Assembly (NCBI GenBank): GCA_016839665.1
Contig: JAEOTU010000174.1
Location: forward strand, 1 to 25,284
Source: Candidatus Hodarchaeota archaeon
Lineage (GTDB): Archaea > Asgardarchaeota > Heimdallarchaeia > Hodarchaeales > Hodarchaeaceae
Length of the DNA: 25,284 bases
Direction of reading: 5' to 3'
Shown here: positions 17,304 to 24,489 of the stretch, piece after piece
Position numbering within the stretch: the stretch's first letter is position 1
How the letters are laid out: the number at the start of each line of letters is the position of its first letter
Program-made: the position numbers and the translations under genes
The notes under the pieces: model-generated
What the model saw: the letters and a program-made list of their open reading frames with translations, nothing else
Told to the model about the DNA's origin: nothing
Database searches by the model: none

Positions 17304-17855
17304 CTATCCTTGCTTATTATTTAACAATTTCTCAATTTCTGAATGTAATAGGCGAACTCTCTTGATGATTGGGTGTGATCTTCTAAGATATTTGCTATAT
17401 CTATCTATTACTTCGTTTATGGTTAATAACGGTTCCTTTTTAGAGACGTTGTCAGCATATGTTATTATTTTCTCTTCTAAAGTCACTGGAAGATAATTCT
17501 TAAAGGGTAATCCTAGATCAATGGCCTCGTGCTTTGTTATCCCGGCAAATATGTGATTTTCTGCGATTCTTACCAATTCTTTCGGAAAATCTTCTTCCCG
17601 TAAAATTTGTCCTCCTAGAATTCCATGATCTATCTTGTGCGATTTACAACGTCCAATATCATGAAGTAAAGCACCAGCTAGAATAAAATCACAGTCCACT
17701 TGTTTCCCTTGTTCTTTAATTTTTTGCGCAATTTTCAATGCTGTTTGAGCTGTTTGAATCCCATGAGTTATTACATCAGGAGGGGTTGAATGACGTACTA
17801 GCAATTGAATACATTCAATATAGTTTGGAAAAGACGCCATTGTTAAGTTTTCCAT
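17304..17855 (-). CDS. HD-domain phosphohydrolase (TIGR00295-like)
   Basis: A 183-residue HD-superfamily protein. Metal ligands visible are H31 (DVITHG), H65-D66 (GALLHDIGRCKSH), H77 (DHGILGG), H101 (ENHIFAG) and the later Asp in YADNVSKKEP. Size and layout match the archaeal HD family TIGR00295, whose substrate is not known to me. It is the first gene of a pair with the DHH phosphoesterase, suggesting nucleotide or short-RNA turnover. Starts at ATG with a conserved second Met at residue 6. Confidence 0.8.
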   Translation of the reverse strand: MENLTMASFPNYIECIQLLVRHSTPPDVITHGIQTAQTALKIAQKIKEQGKQVDCDFILAGALLHDIGRCKSHKIDHGILGGQILREEDFPKELVRIAENHIFAGITKHEAIDLGLPFKNYLPVTLEEKIITYADNVSKKEPLLTINEVIDRYSKYLRRSHPIIKRVRLLHSEIEKLLNNKQG

Positions 17856-18351
17856 AGAATTTTAATTTAAACTGACAATAAACTCACAAAAAAGCCCAGT
17901 TTTGGGAGAATCTAGAATTATTTAAGATTCGATTAGTCTAGCTTGAATTACTCCATTTAATTCGTGAAATGAGTGGCTTATTTAATTCCTTAGATCACAA
18001 AAACTATCAGGGAAAATGGATTGTAAACTATTGTTTCATCAATTAACCGATATGGACAATGATAGACAAATAGGAAATGAAGCATTATAGGGAAAGAGGA
18101 AAATAGAAGATAAGACAACGAAAGAAGAAGGGGATAGAGATTAGGATATAAAAATAACAGAACATTAAGACTACTTCATAAGATCATGGCTAAATTGGTC
18201 GACATATTAATCTCTTGATATTAAAATAACGGGAATTGAGGCCGTTTGATTTGGATCACGGAGTCTACTAGGTTTATAAGCCGAAAAGTTCCTAATCAAT
18301 TCGTAAAGTCATAAGATGCTAGCTGGTACTAGGAAGGTTGTGCTATAGCGT
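17856..18351. other. 496-bp region without a recognisable gene
   Basis: Between the divergent HD gene and the endonuclease gene there is no credible ORF, tRNA or C/D-box pattern. It holds two small inverted repeats (CCCA/TGGG near 17895-17906; GAATCT/AGATTC near 17908-17930) and a purine-rich run (about 18070-18150). It may include remnants of whatever brought in the endonuclease gene, but I see nothing that shows this. Confidence 0.5.
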
Positions 18352-19230
18352 TTGATTTATGCAACCAAAGAGACGTGGCGAACCGTATATAACGACCTAA
18401 AAGAAAAAGGACACAGTTTGAATGATATTAAACGATTGATTGGTACTCAATTTTGTAATCAATTGTATCGTGGTTATGGTATTCGTGAAGAAAGCTTCCT
18501 AAAACTTGAAATGTTGTTAGGGTATTCTATCCCAACAATCCTTTATCCATTTTCTGAAGCTAAATCTAATACTGATTATAGATTAAAAATTCCTTCTGAA
18601 TTAAATCTAGATCTTATCGAATTTATTGGTATTCTGCTAGGAGATGGCCATATAAGCAAATACACAATTGATATTTCCCTTTCGACTGAAAACCCCAAAT
18701 ATATCACGTATGTGTCGAAACTCATCAAAGAATTGTTTGATTATGACGTAAAATCATATAAACCCAAACATAAGAAACTCATTCATTTACGAATCCACTC
18801 CATGGTACTCGTACAGGAATTGGAACGACTAGTTTTAAAATGTGGAAATAAAGTTACACAACAAGTTGGAGTTCCAAACTGGATTCAAAATAATACTAAC
18901 TACTCTATAGCTTGTGTTCGAGGATTAATAGATACAGATGGATATTTATATAGAGATGAACGAACTCGTAAGAATTGTACATGGGTTGAATATCATGTGG
19001 GCTTTGTGAATCATTCACAACGCCTACTAAATTTCGTAGAACAGTTCTGTAATCAATTTCAGATAAAAATAGGACGACAGGATTATCGTGTCGTAATTCG
19101 TTCCATTAATCATATCTTGAAATTTCTCCATCTTGTTGTACCAACTAAAATCAAATTTCAAAACTTTCCAATTGAGGAAATAGAACAAAAAGTCTCAAAA
19201 AGAAAAACAAAAAAGTCAAGAAAAGCATAA
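18352..19230 (+). CDS. Free-standing LAGLIDADG homing endonuclease
   Basis: A 292-residue protein with an N-terminal helix-turn-helix-like region (about 1-60) and a two-motif LAGLIDADG endonuclease: LIEFIGILLGDGHI and CVRGLIDTDGYLYRD, each keeping its catalytic Asp. It has no intein splicing blocks: no block A Cys at the start and no terminal HN. So it is a stand-alone gene, not an in-frame insertion. It starts at TTG and ends in a basic tail (KRKTKKSRKA). The stop lies 23 bp before an intron-containing tRNA-Pro gene. Its cleavage site is unknown; the tRNA gene or one of its introns is a candidate by position only. Confidence 0.85.
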   Translation: MIYATKETWRTVYNDLKEKGHSLNDIKRLIGTQFCNQLYRGYGIREESFLKLEMLLGYSIPTILYPFSEAKSNTDYRLKIPSELNLDLIEFIGILLGDGHISKYTIDISLSTENPKYITYVSKLIKELFDYDVKSYKPKHKKLIHLRIHSMVLVQELERLVLKCGNKVTQQVGVPNWIQNNTNYSIACVRGLIDTDGYLYRDERTRKNCTWVEYHVGFVNHSQRLLNFVEQFCNQFQIKIGRQDYRVVIRSINHILKFLHLVVPTKIKFQNFPIEEIEQKVSKRKTKKSRKA

Positions 19231-19253
19231 AGTAAAATACAGTATCTTAGTAA

Positions 19254-19389
19254 AGGGACGTGGCTTAGCTTGGTATAGTCCCCGGTTCGGGTCCGTGAGT
19301 CGCTTTTGGTTGACGGAGTAACTCCGGGAGATCGGGGGTTCAAAATAATCACGGTTGTGCACCGTGTAATGAAAATCCCTCCGTCCCTA
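19254..19389 (+). tRNA. tRNA-Pro(CGG) with two introns (37/38 and 59/60)
   Basis: Acceptor AGGGACG (19254-19260) pairs with CGTCCCT (19382-19388); discriminator A at 19389, CCA not encoded. U8, the D-arm GCTT...AGT and the anticodon stem CCCGG/CCGGG are intact. The loop TTCGGGT has anticodon CGG at 19288-19290. Intron 1 (about 19292-19322, 31 nt) is at 37/38; a repeated TCCG makes its edges ambiguous and its BHB is imperfect. Intron 2 (19345-19375, 31 nt) splits the T-loop after position 59: T-stem GGGGG/CCCTC, central helix TTCA/TGAA, bulges AAA and AAT, inner hairpin CACGG/CCGTG. Removal restores TTCAAAT. AT-rich sequence at 19225-19236, overlapping the end of the endonuclease gene, is where a TATA box would be. 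Confidence 0.9.
19345..19375 (+). other. T-loop (59/60) intron of tRNA-Pro
   Basis: A 31-nt insertion inside the T-loop that folds as a BHB. The 4-bp central helix is formed by T-loop bases TTCA and intron bases TGAA; 3-nt bulges lie on opposite strands; a 5-bp hairpin closes the interior. Its last eight bases (AATGAAAA) are identical to those of the T-loop intron in tRNA-Met. Confidence 0.85.
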
Positions 19390-19518
19390 TACTCTAGGTA
19401 CAGTCAAATGTGCTTCTTCCCTCTCAACAGATTATAACACAGGAGAATATTTCTGAAACAATTTCCATCCAGACTAGACTACCTACCCGAAAGGTGAACT
19501 CAAATATAGAAAAAAAGA

Positions 19519-19923
19519 TCACAGATCGTCGAAACCTTCTTCTAGTTCATCCTCAGCATCTTCCTCTTCATCTGCTTCGGTGGTCAGGGTAGGAATTGTA
19601 ACTTCTGCAACATATTCTAAATATTGTTCAAGAAGCTGTTCTATTTGGTCATCTGACAATTTGGTTCCAGTTACTGCTTTTACATCAACAGTTGTTTTCG
19701 GGTTCATGTTCACAATCTGGACTGCGAGTATACGTGGAAGATCAAACTCCTCTTGGAGGATCTGAAGTATTTTCTCTGAATAAGCAGCCTCACGTGAAAG
19801 TTTTTCAGCATGTTGTGCTGTGACTCGTTGAACGTAGTTAATACCTGTTTCTTCCCGTATTTTTAGAAGTTCGTGTACTTGCCCAAGAGGAATAGGTTTC
19901 TCTTCCAAAATTTTTCTAACCAT
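19519..19923 (-). CDS. rpoF: DNA-directed RNA polymerase subunit F (Rpb4 family)
   Basis: A 134-residue Rpb4/RpoF protein that with RpoE' (Rpb7) forms the stalk of archaeal RNA polymerase. The helical HRDC-like core (LPRILAVQIVNMNPKTTVDVKAV, then KLSDDQIEQLLEQYLEY) is characteristic. The C-terminal tail is very acidic (about residues 116-134). ATG start with GGTGG 6-7 nt upstream. It lies 31 bp after rpl21e in the pus10-rpl21e-rpoF order that is widespread in archaea. Confidence 0.92.
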   Translation of the reverse strand: MVRKILEEKPIPLGQVHELLKIREETGINYVQRVTAQHAEKLSREAAYSEKILQILQEEFDLPRILAVQIVNMNPKTTVDVKAVTGTKLSDDQIEQLLEQYLEYVAEVTIPTLTTEADEEEDAEDELEEGFDDL

Positions 19924-19954
19924 TTTTAACCACCAATCCTTAAATAAAGCAGGT

Positions 19955-20251
19955 TCATTGTGGTTGCGCTTTCAAGTGTTCTGGTCGAGCAATGACTTTC
20001 TTGTAACTCTTGCCATCAGAAACTTCGATTAGATATGCTTGACCGCGCTTTTCTAAAATTATCCCAGTTTTACCATGAAATCTCCTATGAGGTCGTCCTT
20101 TTTGGACGCTAGGTTCAACGACAATATTAACCTTGGAGTTTACTTCATAAGTTGCAAGCGTTCGAGATAAAGAAGGCAAACCACGATTCCTTGGATGCTT
20201 GGAGAATATTCTTCTTGTCCTAAAATTCGTACCTTTTGATTTTTTAACCAT
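19955..20251 (-). CDS. rpl21e: Large-subunit ribosomal protein L21e (eL21)
   Basis: A basic 98-residue protein of the archaeal/eukaryotic L21e family: N-terminal KGTNFRTRRIFSKHPRNRGLP, then VNIVVEPSVQKGRPHRRFHGKTGIILEKRGQAYLI, the SH3-like fold segment. Length agrees with archaeal homologues. GAGG precedes the ATG. It lies between pus10 and rpoF on the same strand. The 157 bp separating it from pus10 could hold its own promoter but I see no clear TATA box. Confidence 0.96.
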   Translation of the reverse strand: MVKKSKGTNFRTRRIFSKHPRNRGLPSLSRTLATYEVNSKVNIVVEPSVQKGRPHRRFHGKTGIILEKRGQAYLIEVSDGKSYKKVIARPEHLKAQPQ

Positions 20252-20408
20252 TTTGGTCTGCCTCTACATGTACAAGCTATTCCTCAGTATTCAAGCCTGA
20301 AGGAGAGATATTAACTAAAGTAATACCATTAGAAAGGAGTTTTTCGGACCTATTTTTGGATTTCTTTGATAAGGATTTGATTTTTTTAATTATTGCTGTT
20401 ATATTTAG

Positions 20409-21764
20409 TCATAAAGAGTCTTTACTATTAAAAACATTAACTACATCTAGTTGGGAAACAATAGCAGTGGTGCTAAGGTGCTCTGAGAGGTTCGGTTGAG
20501 TTCGCCCCTCATCTCCACTGATCAATTCTTTCACATACAACCCTCCTTCACAGACTAAGTAGACGGTTATTTGCTGTGGATCTGTCTTCTCAATTTGAAA
20601 TGAAATAACCTTTCTTGATCTAACTTTATCAGCCCGACGGTGAAGAACTCGTAATGGGGTTTGTTGCTCGATGAGTATATCTGAAAATGCTTCTTCAAGG
20701 GCCATTATTTCCGACTTTTCTAATTCTAATGGAGATTCTAAAGAAATAACCGCGCGGTATCCTTTTGCATTCCTACTAGATCTTGTTTTAAGCTCTCTTA
20801 CTTTTGATCTGGTGGTTCTTTCTTCAATATTAACCTCGATTTTTCCATCTGCACTTTCATTAATTTCACTTTCTAGCTTCTCAAAATTTAGGTCTCTTCT
20901 TTTAGGTTCAGAAATTTCAAGAACAAATGGTCGTCCAGTTCCTAGCATACGGGCATCGATATCTTCGCGTCCAGAACCATGAAACTTGCTGGAAGTACCC
21001 ATAGCTGCTAAAAGAATAGGCTTAGAAATGAATTCCTCAACAGATTCTTGATACATTTTCCCAGTAAAATTGCAATATTCACATCCTTTCCCTCTACACT
21101 TACGACAAAACCATTTAGACTGTGGAATTCCGCGTTCCAATTTTCTGTATCTACCCAAGATAAAGAGAGGATTACTTTTGATTCTTATCTCATTATTAAT
21201 GAGATCAAATGTTACAACAACGTCTGGGATTTTGAAATCTACAGTAGCATGATTAATTTGTTTTTGAAGTCGTTTTCCAATTTCACGATTGAATTCAGAT
21301 TTGAGAGACTCCCCAAACTCAAGATTATAAGTACCTCGAATAGTATCCTCTTTATCTATAATATTGGGGGGGAATTGACTTCCCACGAGAAAAGAGGAAA
21401 ACTCATATTCATTAAGAGCTTGAAGAGCATCATCTGTTAGTGTATCTAGCTGTTGAGTTGAGAGATTATCTTGACAAATGTCACATGAAGAATTGCAGGG
21501 TAGAACATCTGGAAAAAAACGTTGGATTGAAACGTATCCGATGCTAAAATCTTTAGAAAGGAGAGAAGAAGCTTTTGGGGGTTTTACTTTAGTTAAGCGA
21601 TGATTGTTTTCCCATTCCATCAGCAGCATTATTTTCATTGCTTCGCCTCGTTTGGTGTTAGACAGTCCTGATAATAAATTACCAAATTGTCTACCAAGAC
21701 AAGAGTTACAACAGTGGACATTTTCAATTAAATATTGAGCTTGACGTAGGGGGTTTGATTCCAT
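20409..21764 (-). CDS. pus10: tRNA pseudouridine synthase Pus10
   Basis: Archaeal Pus10 makes pseudouridine at tRNA T-loop positions 54 and 55. The 451-residue protein has the N-terminal zinc-binding/THUMP region with CNSC (C19, C22) and CNSSCDIC (C90, C94, C97), an additional WFCRKCRGKGCEYC cluster (about 218-231), and the catalytic block FHGSGREDIDARMLGTGRPF (261-280) carrying the active-site Asp. An in-frame TAA just before the ATG fixes the start. The probable TATA box at 21793-21803 would give a leader of only about 8 nt. It heads the pus10-rpl21e-rpoF block and is divergent from trmY, whose product acts on the same tRNA position. Confidence 0.95.
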   Translation of the reverse strand: MESNPLRQAQYLIENVHCCNSCLGRQFGNLLSGLSNTKRGEAMKIMLLMEWENNHRLTKVKPPKASSLLSKDFSIGYVSIQRFFPDVLPCNSSCDICQDNLSTQQLDTLTDDALQALNEYEFSSFLVGSQFPPNIIDKEDTIRGTYNLEFGESLKSEFNREIGKRLQKQINHATVDFKIPDVVVTFDLINNEIRIKSNPLFILGRYRKLERGIPQSKWFCRKCRGKGCEYCNFTGKMYQESVEEFISKPILLAAMGTSSKFHGSGREDIDARMLGTGRPFVLEISEPKRRDLNFEKLESEINESADGKIEVNIEERTTRSKVRELKTRSSRNAKGYRAVISLESPLELEKSEIMALEEAFSDILIEQQTPLRVLHRRADKVRSRKVISFQIEKTDPQQITVYLVCEGGLYVKELISGDEGRTQPNLSEHLSTTAIVSQLDVVNVFNSKDSL

Positions 21765-21792
21765 TTAACGAGGCCTTCGATCTTAATAGAGG

Positions 21793-21803
21793 AAATATAT
21801 CTT
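21793..21803 (-). promoter_or_regulatory. Probable TATA box for pus10
   Basis: Read on the - strand, the AT-rich element GATATATTTCC lies about 30-38 nt upstream of the pus10 ATG. The predicted start of transcription is close to the start codon, consistent with no visible ribosome-binding site. Confidence 0.4.
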
Positions 21804-22063
21804 TTAATATGGTTTCTCTAAGGATTGTAAATTTGAAAGGATTAAGATGAAAAATTTGTTCATTGAAGCTCCCTTCAAGCAATTTAATTAATTTTTTCGG
21901 ATTTTTAGTCAAAATTCTTTCGAATACATAATTGTGTCTAATAATCTACGAATAGTTTATTGATTTTTAAGAATCTGAATAAAAATATTAAAAGAATGAA
22001 TCCCTCTTGACTTTTATTCACAACCAATGCTATGAACATTAGACTGAATTTCAGGTGATTTTC

Positions 22064-22627
22064 ATGAGAAGGTTTTTAATCATTTCAAACACCGTAGATA
22101 CTTCCAAACCATTGTCTCTCAATGCTTTAACTGCTTATGGTCGATTAGATGTCTTATGCCGATGTATTCCTGCAGTCTTCTTTCTTTCGAATAAATTCCG
22201 GAGAGATGTAGTATTAGAAATCTTCTTTCGAATTAATCAGAAAGTGCTTGAAATTCAAGGTAATACAGTTCGAGGGATTAATCCAGACGAACGAGCGATT
22301 GCAGGAGTACTTAAACGAATCTTCAAAGGATTAGATTATCCAGGGACAAGATTCTATGACTGTTCGCTGGAATCTCTACTAAAGGATCAAAATCCCATAC
22401 TATTAGATACTGAAGGAGTCAATTCGACTTTGTTACTTGAAACCAATAATTTTTTCATAATTGGTGATCATATCGGTTTCATAGAAGAGGATTACAAGAC
22501 TCTTGCCAAATTTAAGAAATTTTCTTTAGGCGATAACGTGTATTTAAGTTCTCAAACGATTACATTACTTAACTATCTATTAGACAGTGTAGAGTCAGAA
22601 ATGAGTGGAGAAAAGACTTTATCGTGA
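22064..22627 (+). CDS. trmY: tRNA (pseudouridine-54 N1) methyltransferase TrmY
   Basis: A SPOUT-family (knotted) methyltransferase that uses SAM to methylate N1 of pseudouridine 54, giving m1-psi54 in archaeal tRNAs. The 187-residue protein has the family blocks RRFLIISNT near the start, GRLDVLCRCIPAVFFLSNKFRRDV, VRGINPDERAIAGVLKRIF and the C-terminal FIIGDHIGF plus SLGDNVYLSSQT knot segments. Start ATG 22064 is chosen because AGGTGATT (22053-22060) is a near-perfect ribosome-binding site; GTG 22055 lies inside it. Its substrate base is the product of Pus10, encoded divergently about 300 bp away. Confidence 0.93.
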   Translation: MRRFLIISNTVDTSKPLSLNALTAYGRLDVLCRCIPAVFFLSNKFRRDVVLEIFFRINQKVLEIQGNTVRGINPDERAIAGVLKRIFKGLDYPGTRFYDCSLESLLKDQNPILLDTEGVNSTLLLETNNFFIIGDHIGFIEEDYKTLAKFKKFSLGDNVYLSSQTITLLNYLLDSVESEMSGEKTLS

Positions 22628-22716
22628 ACATTCAAAAGACATAAAATCAAATTCTGAAAGAATATTTATTAATAGTTAAAAAACGGTCATGAACAAGCCC
22701 TTAGGGTGTATTAAAC

Positions 22717-24081
22717 TTGCTTGATTCTTTAAGCTCTTCATTGCGAAAAACAATCATGAAAATTCGCGGGGCACCAATTGTAGATGAGAATTTGATCAAT
22801 GAGCTCATCCAAGATTTGGAGAATGCCCTGCTTGCTGGGGATGTCAATCTAGAATTGGCTCTGAACGTTACCGAAAAAGTACGAAAAAAAGCAATCATGG
22901 ACCAAATCCCCTTGGGGGTTAGTAGACGAGACTATACTTTGAAAATCATCTACGATGAACTTACTAACCTGCTAGGCAAAAGGTATGTTCCACTTCGTTT
23001 AAATCCCAACGAAACTTCCATTCTTATGTTCATCGGTATCCAAGGATCAGGTAAGACAACTACTATCGGAAAAATTGCAAATTATTTTCAAAAAAGAGGG
23101 TATAATATCGGCGTAATTGGCGCAGATACATTTAGACCAGGCGCTTTGGCTCAGCTGCAACAAAACTTAGCACCAATCAATGTAGAAGTTTTCGGTGATG
23201 AAGGAGAAAAAAAATCGTCTAAGATCATTAAAAAGGGGTTAAAATCCTTCAAAGAAAAGAAAAAAATCAATCTGATTTTAATAGACACCGCTGGACGTCA
23301 TAAAGAGGAAAAAACTTTATTAAAAGAGATGCAGGGTATTGCTCAGATTGCAAAACCGACTGATATTGTTTTAGTTATTGATGCTACCATAGGTCAACAA
23401 GCCCAAGCCCAAGCAGATGCATTCAATCGAACAACACCTCTAGGGTCAATTATTTTAACAAAAATGGATGGCTCCGCTAAAGGTGGAGGAGCCATTTCTG
23501 CGGTCGCAGTAACAGGAGCAAAAATACGATTCTATGGAGATGGGGAAAAAATCCAAGATTTTGAGGAATTCAATCCAACGAGGTTCGTTGGTTCTCTCTT
23601 AGGTATGGGAGATATAGAAGGTCTTGTACAAAGTGTAAATGAAGCATTCGATGAGGAAGACACAGCGGAACTCCGTGATGCTTTCAAAAAAGGGAAACTA
23701 ACTTTACGTCATTTCAAAATGCAAATGGAGAGCGCAAGCAAACAATCGTCAATAAGTAAAATGGTTTCAAAAATACCTGGAGTTAGCGCCTTAACAGGAA
23801 AACAACCAATGTTAGAAGTAGAAAGTCAGAAGAATGTACAAAGATTCATAGCAATTTGTAACTCAATGACAGAAGAAGAGCTAGATAATGCTAGGATAAT
23901 TAAAGGGAAACGTATCCAAAGAATAGCACGGGGGTCAGGAACTTCCTCTCAAGAGGTAAGACTTCTACTAAACCAATTTAACCAGGCTGTAAAGCAATTG
24001 AAGATGATGAGAAAGATGCGGGGACGCCGTGGAGCTCCTCCTGGAGGTATTCCACCTGGGATGGAAGGATTATTTGGATAG
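22717..24081 (+). CDS. srp54: Signal recognition particle protein SRP54
   Basis: GTPase of the signal recognition particle, which binds signal sequences and 7S RNA and delivers ribosomes to the membrane receptor. The 454-residue protein has an N domain (1-90), a G domain with GIQGSGKT (107-114), ADTFRPGA (136-143), DTAGRHKEE (190-198) and TKMDGSAKGGG (248-258), and an M domain (about 300-454) rich in Met with the RNA-binding segment RIARGSG. The tail is MRGRRGAPPGGIPPGM. TTG start with AGGGTG upstream; AT-rich sequence near 22662-22676 is a candidate TATA box. No SRP RNA gene was found nearby. Confidence 0.96.
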   Translation: MLDSLSSSLRKTIMKIRGAPIVDENLINELIQDLENALLAGDVNLELALNVTEKVRKKAIMDQIPLGVSRRDYTLKIIYDELTNLLGKRYVPLRLNPNETSILMFIGIQGSGKTTTIGKIANYFQKRGYNIGVIGADTFRPGALAQLQQNLAPINVEVFGDEGEKKSSKIIKKGLKSFKEKKKINLILIDTAGRHKEEKTLLKEMQGIAQIAKPTDIVLVIDATIGQQAQAQADAFNRTTPLGSIILTKMDGSAKGGGAISAVAVTGAKIRFYGDGEKIQDFEEFNPTRFVGSLLGMGDIEGLVQSVNEAFDEEDTAELRDAFKKGKLTLRHFKMQMESASKQSSISKMVSKIPGVSALTGKQPMLEVESQKNVQRFIAICNSMTEEELDNARIIKGKRIQRIARGSGTSSQEVRLLLNQFNQAVKQLKMMRKMRGRRGAPPGGIPPGMEGLFG

Positions 24082-24096
24082 TCAGATTAAGAGAAA

Positions 24097-24202
24097 TGCT
24101 CCGACCGGGATTTGAACCCGGGTCACAGGGGAACTCCTAGGAGCTAAAACGATAACTCACATTGAGAGCCCTGAATGATGGGCCAAGCTACACTATCGGA
24201 GC
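24097..24202 (-). tRNA. tRNA-Glu(CTC) with a 37/38 intron
   Basis: Read on the - strand: acceptor GCTCCGA (24202-24196) pairs with TCGGAGC (24104-24098), discriminator A at 24097, no encoded CCA. The D-arm (GTGTAGCTTGGCCCATCAT) is typical of archaeal tRNA-Glu. Anticodon stem CAGGG/CCCTG and loop CTCTCA give anticodon CTC at 24166-24164. The intron is 31 nt (24162-24132) after position 37. Its BHB has central helix CTCT/GGAG with bulges CAA and TTC. Confidence 0.93.
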
Positions 24203-24218
24203 ACATTTTACTTGGCTG

Positions 24219-24228
24219 AAATATACTT
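24219..24228 (-). promoter_or_regulatory. Probable TATA box for tRNA-Glu
   Basis: AAAGTATATT on the - strand, centred about 22-25 nt upstream of the first base of tRNA-Glu, the distance expected for an archaeal tRNA promoter. Confidence 0.4.
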
Positions 24229-24296
24229 TTGTCAATTGTACTACTGAAATGTGGAGATGGTGATTATATTCACCTGTTAAAATGCTGGGAGGGGGC

Positions 24297-24327
24297 TTTT
24301 CATTGGGTAAATCTCAACTTACCCAGA
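24297..24327 (-). other. T-loop (59/60) intron of tRNA-Met
   Basis: A 31-nt insertion in the T-loop. Central helix TTCG/TGAA (last pair G-U), bulges AAT and AAG, inner helix TGGGTAA/TTACCCA. Removal restores loop TTCGAAG between T-stem halves GGGGG and CCCCC. Same position, length and 3' end as the T-loop intron in tRNA-Pro. Confidence 0.85.
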
Positions 24328-24349
24328 TTCGAACCCCCGACTTCGGGAT

Positions 24350-24406
24350 ATCCCGTCTGAAAGCGCGATTCATGCCCTTACACAGATGTGAGAATCAATC
24401 TCAGAT
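24350..24406 (-). other. 57-nt 37/38 intron of tRNA-Met
   Basis: The longest intron in the window, immediately 3' of the anticodon CAT. Anticodon stem CGGGA/TCCCG flanks it; inner helix TCTGA/TCAGA; bulges TAA and ATA; the central helix CTCA/CGGG has one A-C mismatch. It contains a small hairpin GAGA/TCTC. No C/D-box guide motif is visible. Confidence 0.8.
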
Positions 24407-24421
24407 TATGAGTCCCGCGCT

Positions 24422-24451
24422 ATCGGCGTTCAGACAATAGACAGTCTGATT
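24422..24451 (-). other. 22/23 intron of tRNA-Met
   Basis: A 30-nt insertion inside the 3' strand of the D-stem. Inner helix TCAGAC/GTCTGA, central helix TGGT/GCCG (two wobble pairs), both bulges ATA. Removal gives D-arm GCTTAGCCTGGTATAGC, closely matching the D-arm of tRNA-Pro in this window. Confidence 0.75.
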
Positions 24452-24460
24452 ATACCAGGC

Positions 24461-24489
24461 TTTGCCACGATAATAATGTAATTATCGTT
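24461..24489 (-). other. D-loop intron of tRNA-Met
   Basis: A 29-nt insertion near position 14/15 with a 7-8 bp AT-rich inner hairpin. Runs of A at both ends make the exact junction ambiguous. The central helix (GCTT/TGGC) has one mismatch, so the BHB is weaker than in the other introns, but the D-arm cannot be closed normally without removing it. Confidence 0.65.

Noticed and set aside
17856..18351. Possible CRISPR, tRNA or small RNA in the long gap before the endonuclease gene
   Set aside because: There are no regularly spaced repeats, no tRNA-like acceptor or T-loop pair and no C/D box pair; only short inverted repeats of 4-6 bp.
19158..19352. 64-codon - strand frame across the endonuclease end and tRNA-Pro
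   Set aside because: It overlaps a tRNA gene and a conserved coding region on the other strand.
21724..21912. A 62-codon - strand frame in the pus10-trmY intergenic region
   Set aside because: It overlaps the pus10 start in another frame, has no recognisable domain, and covers the predicted pus10 promoter.
24350..24406. C/D-box guide RNA hosted in the 57-nt tRNA-Met intron
   Set aside because: Some archaeal tRNA introns do this, but no C box (RUGAUGA) or D box pair is present.
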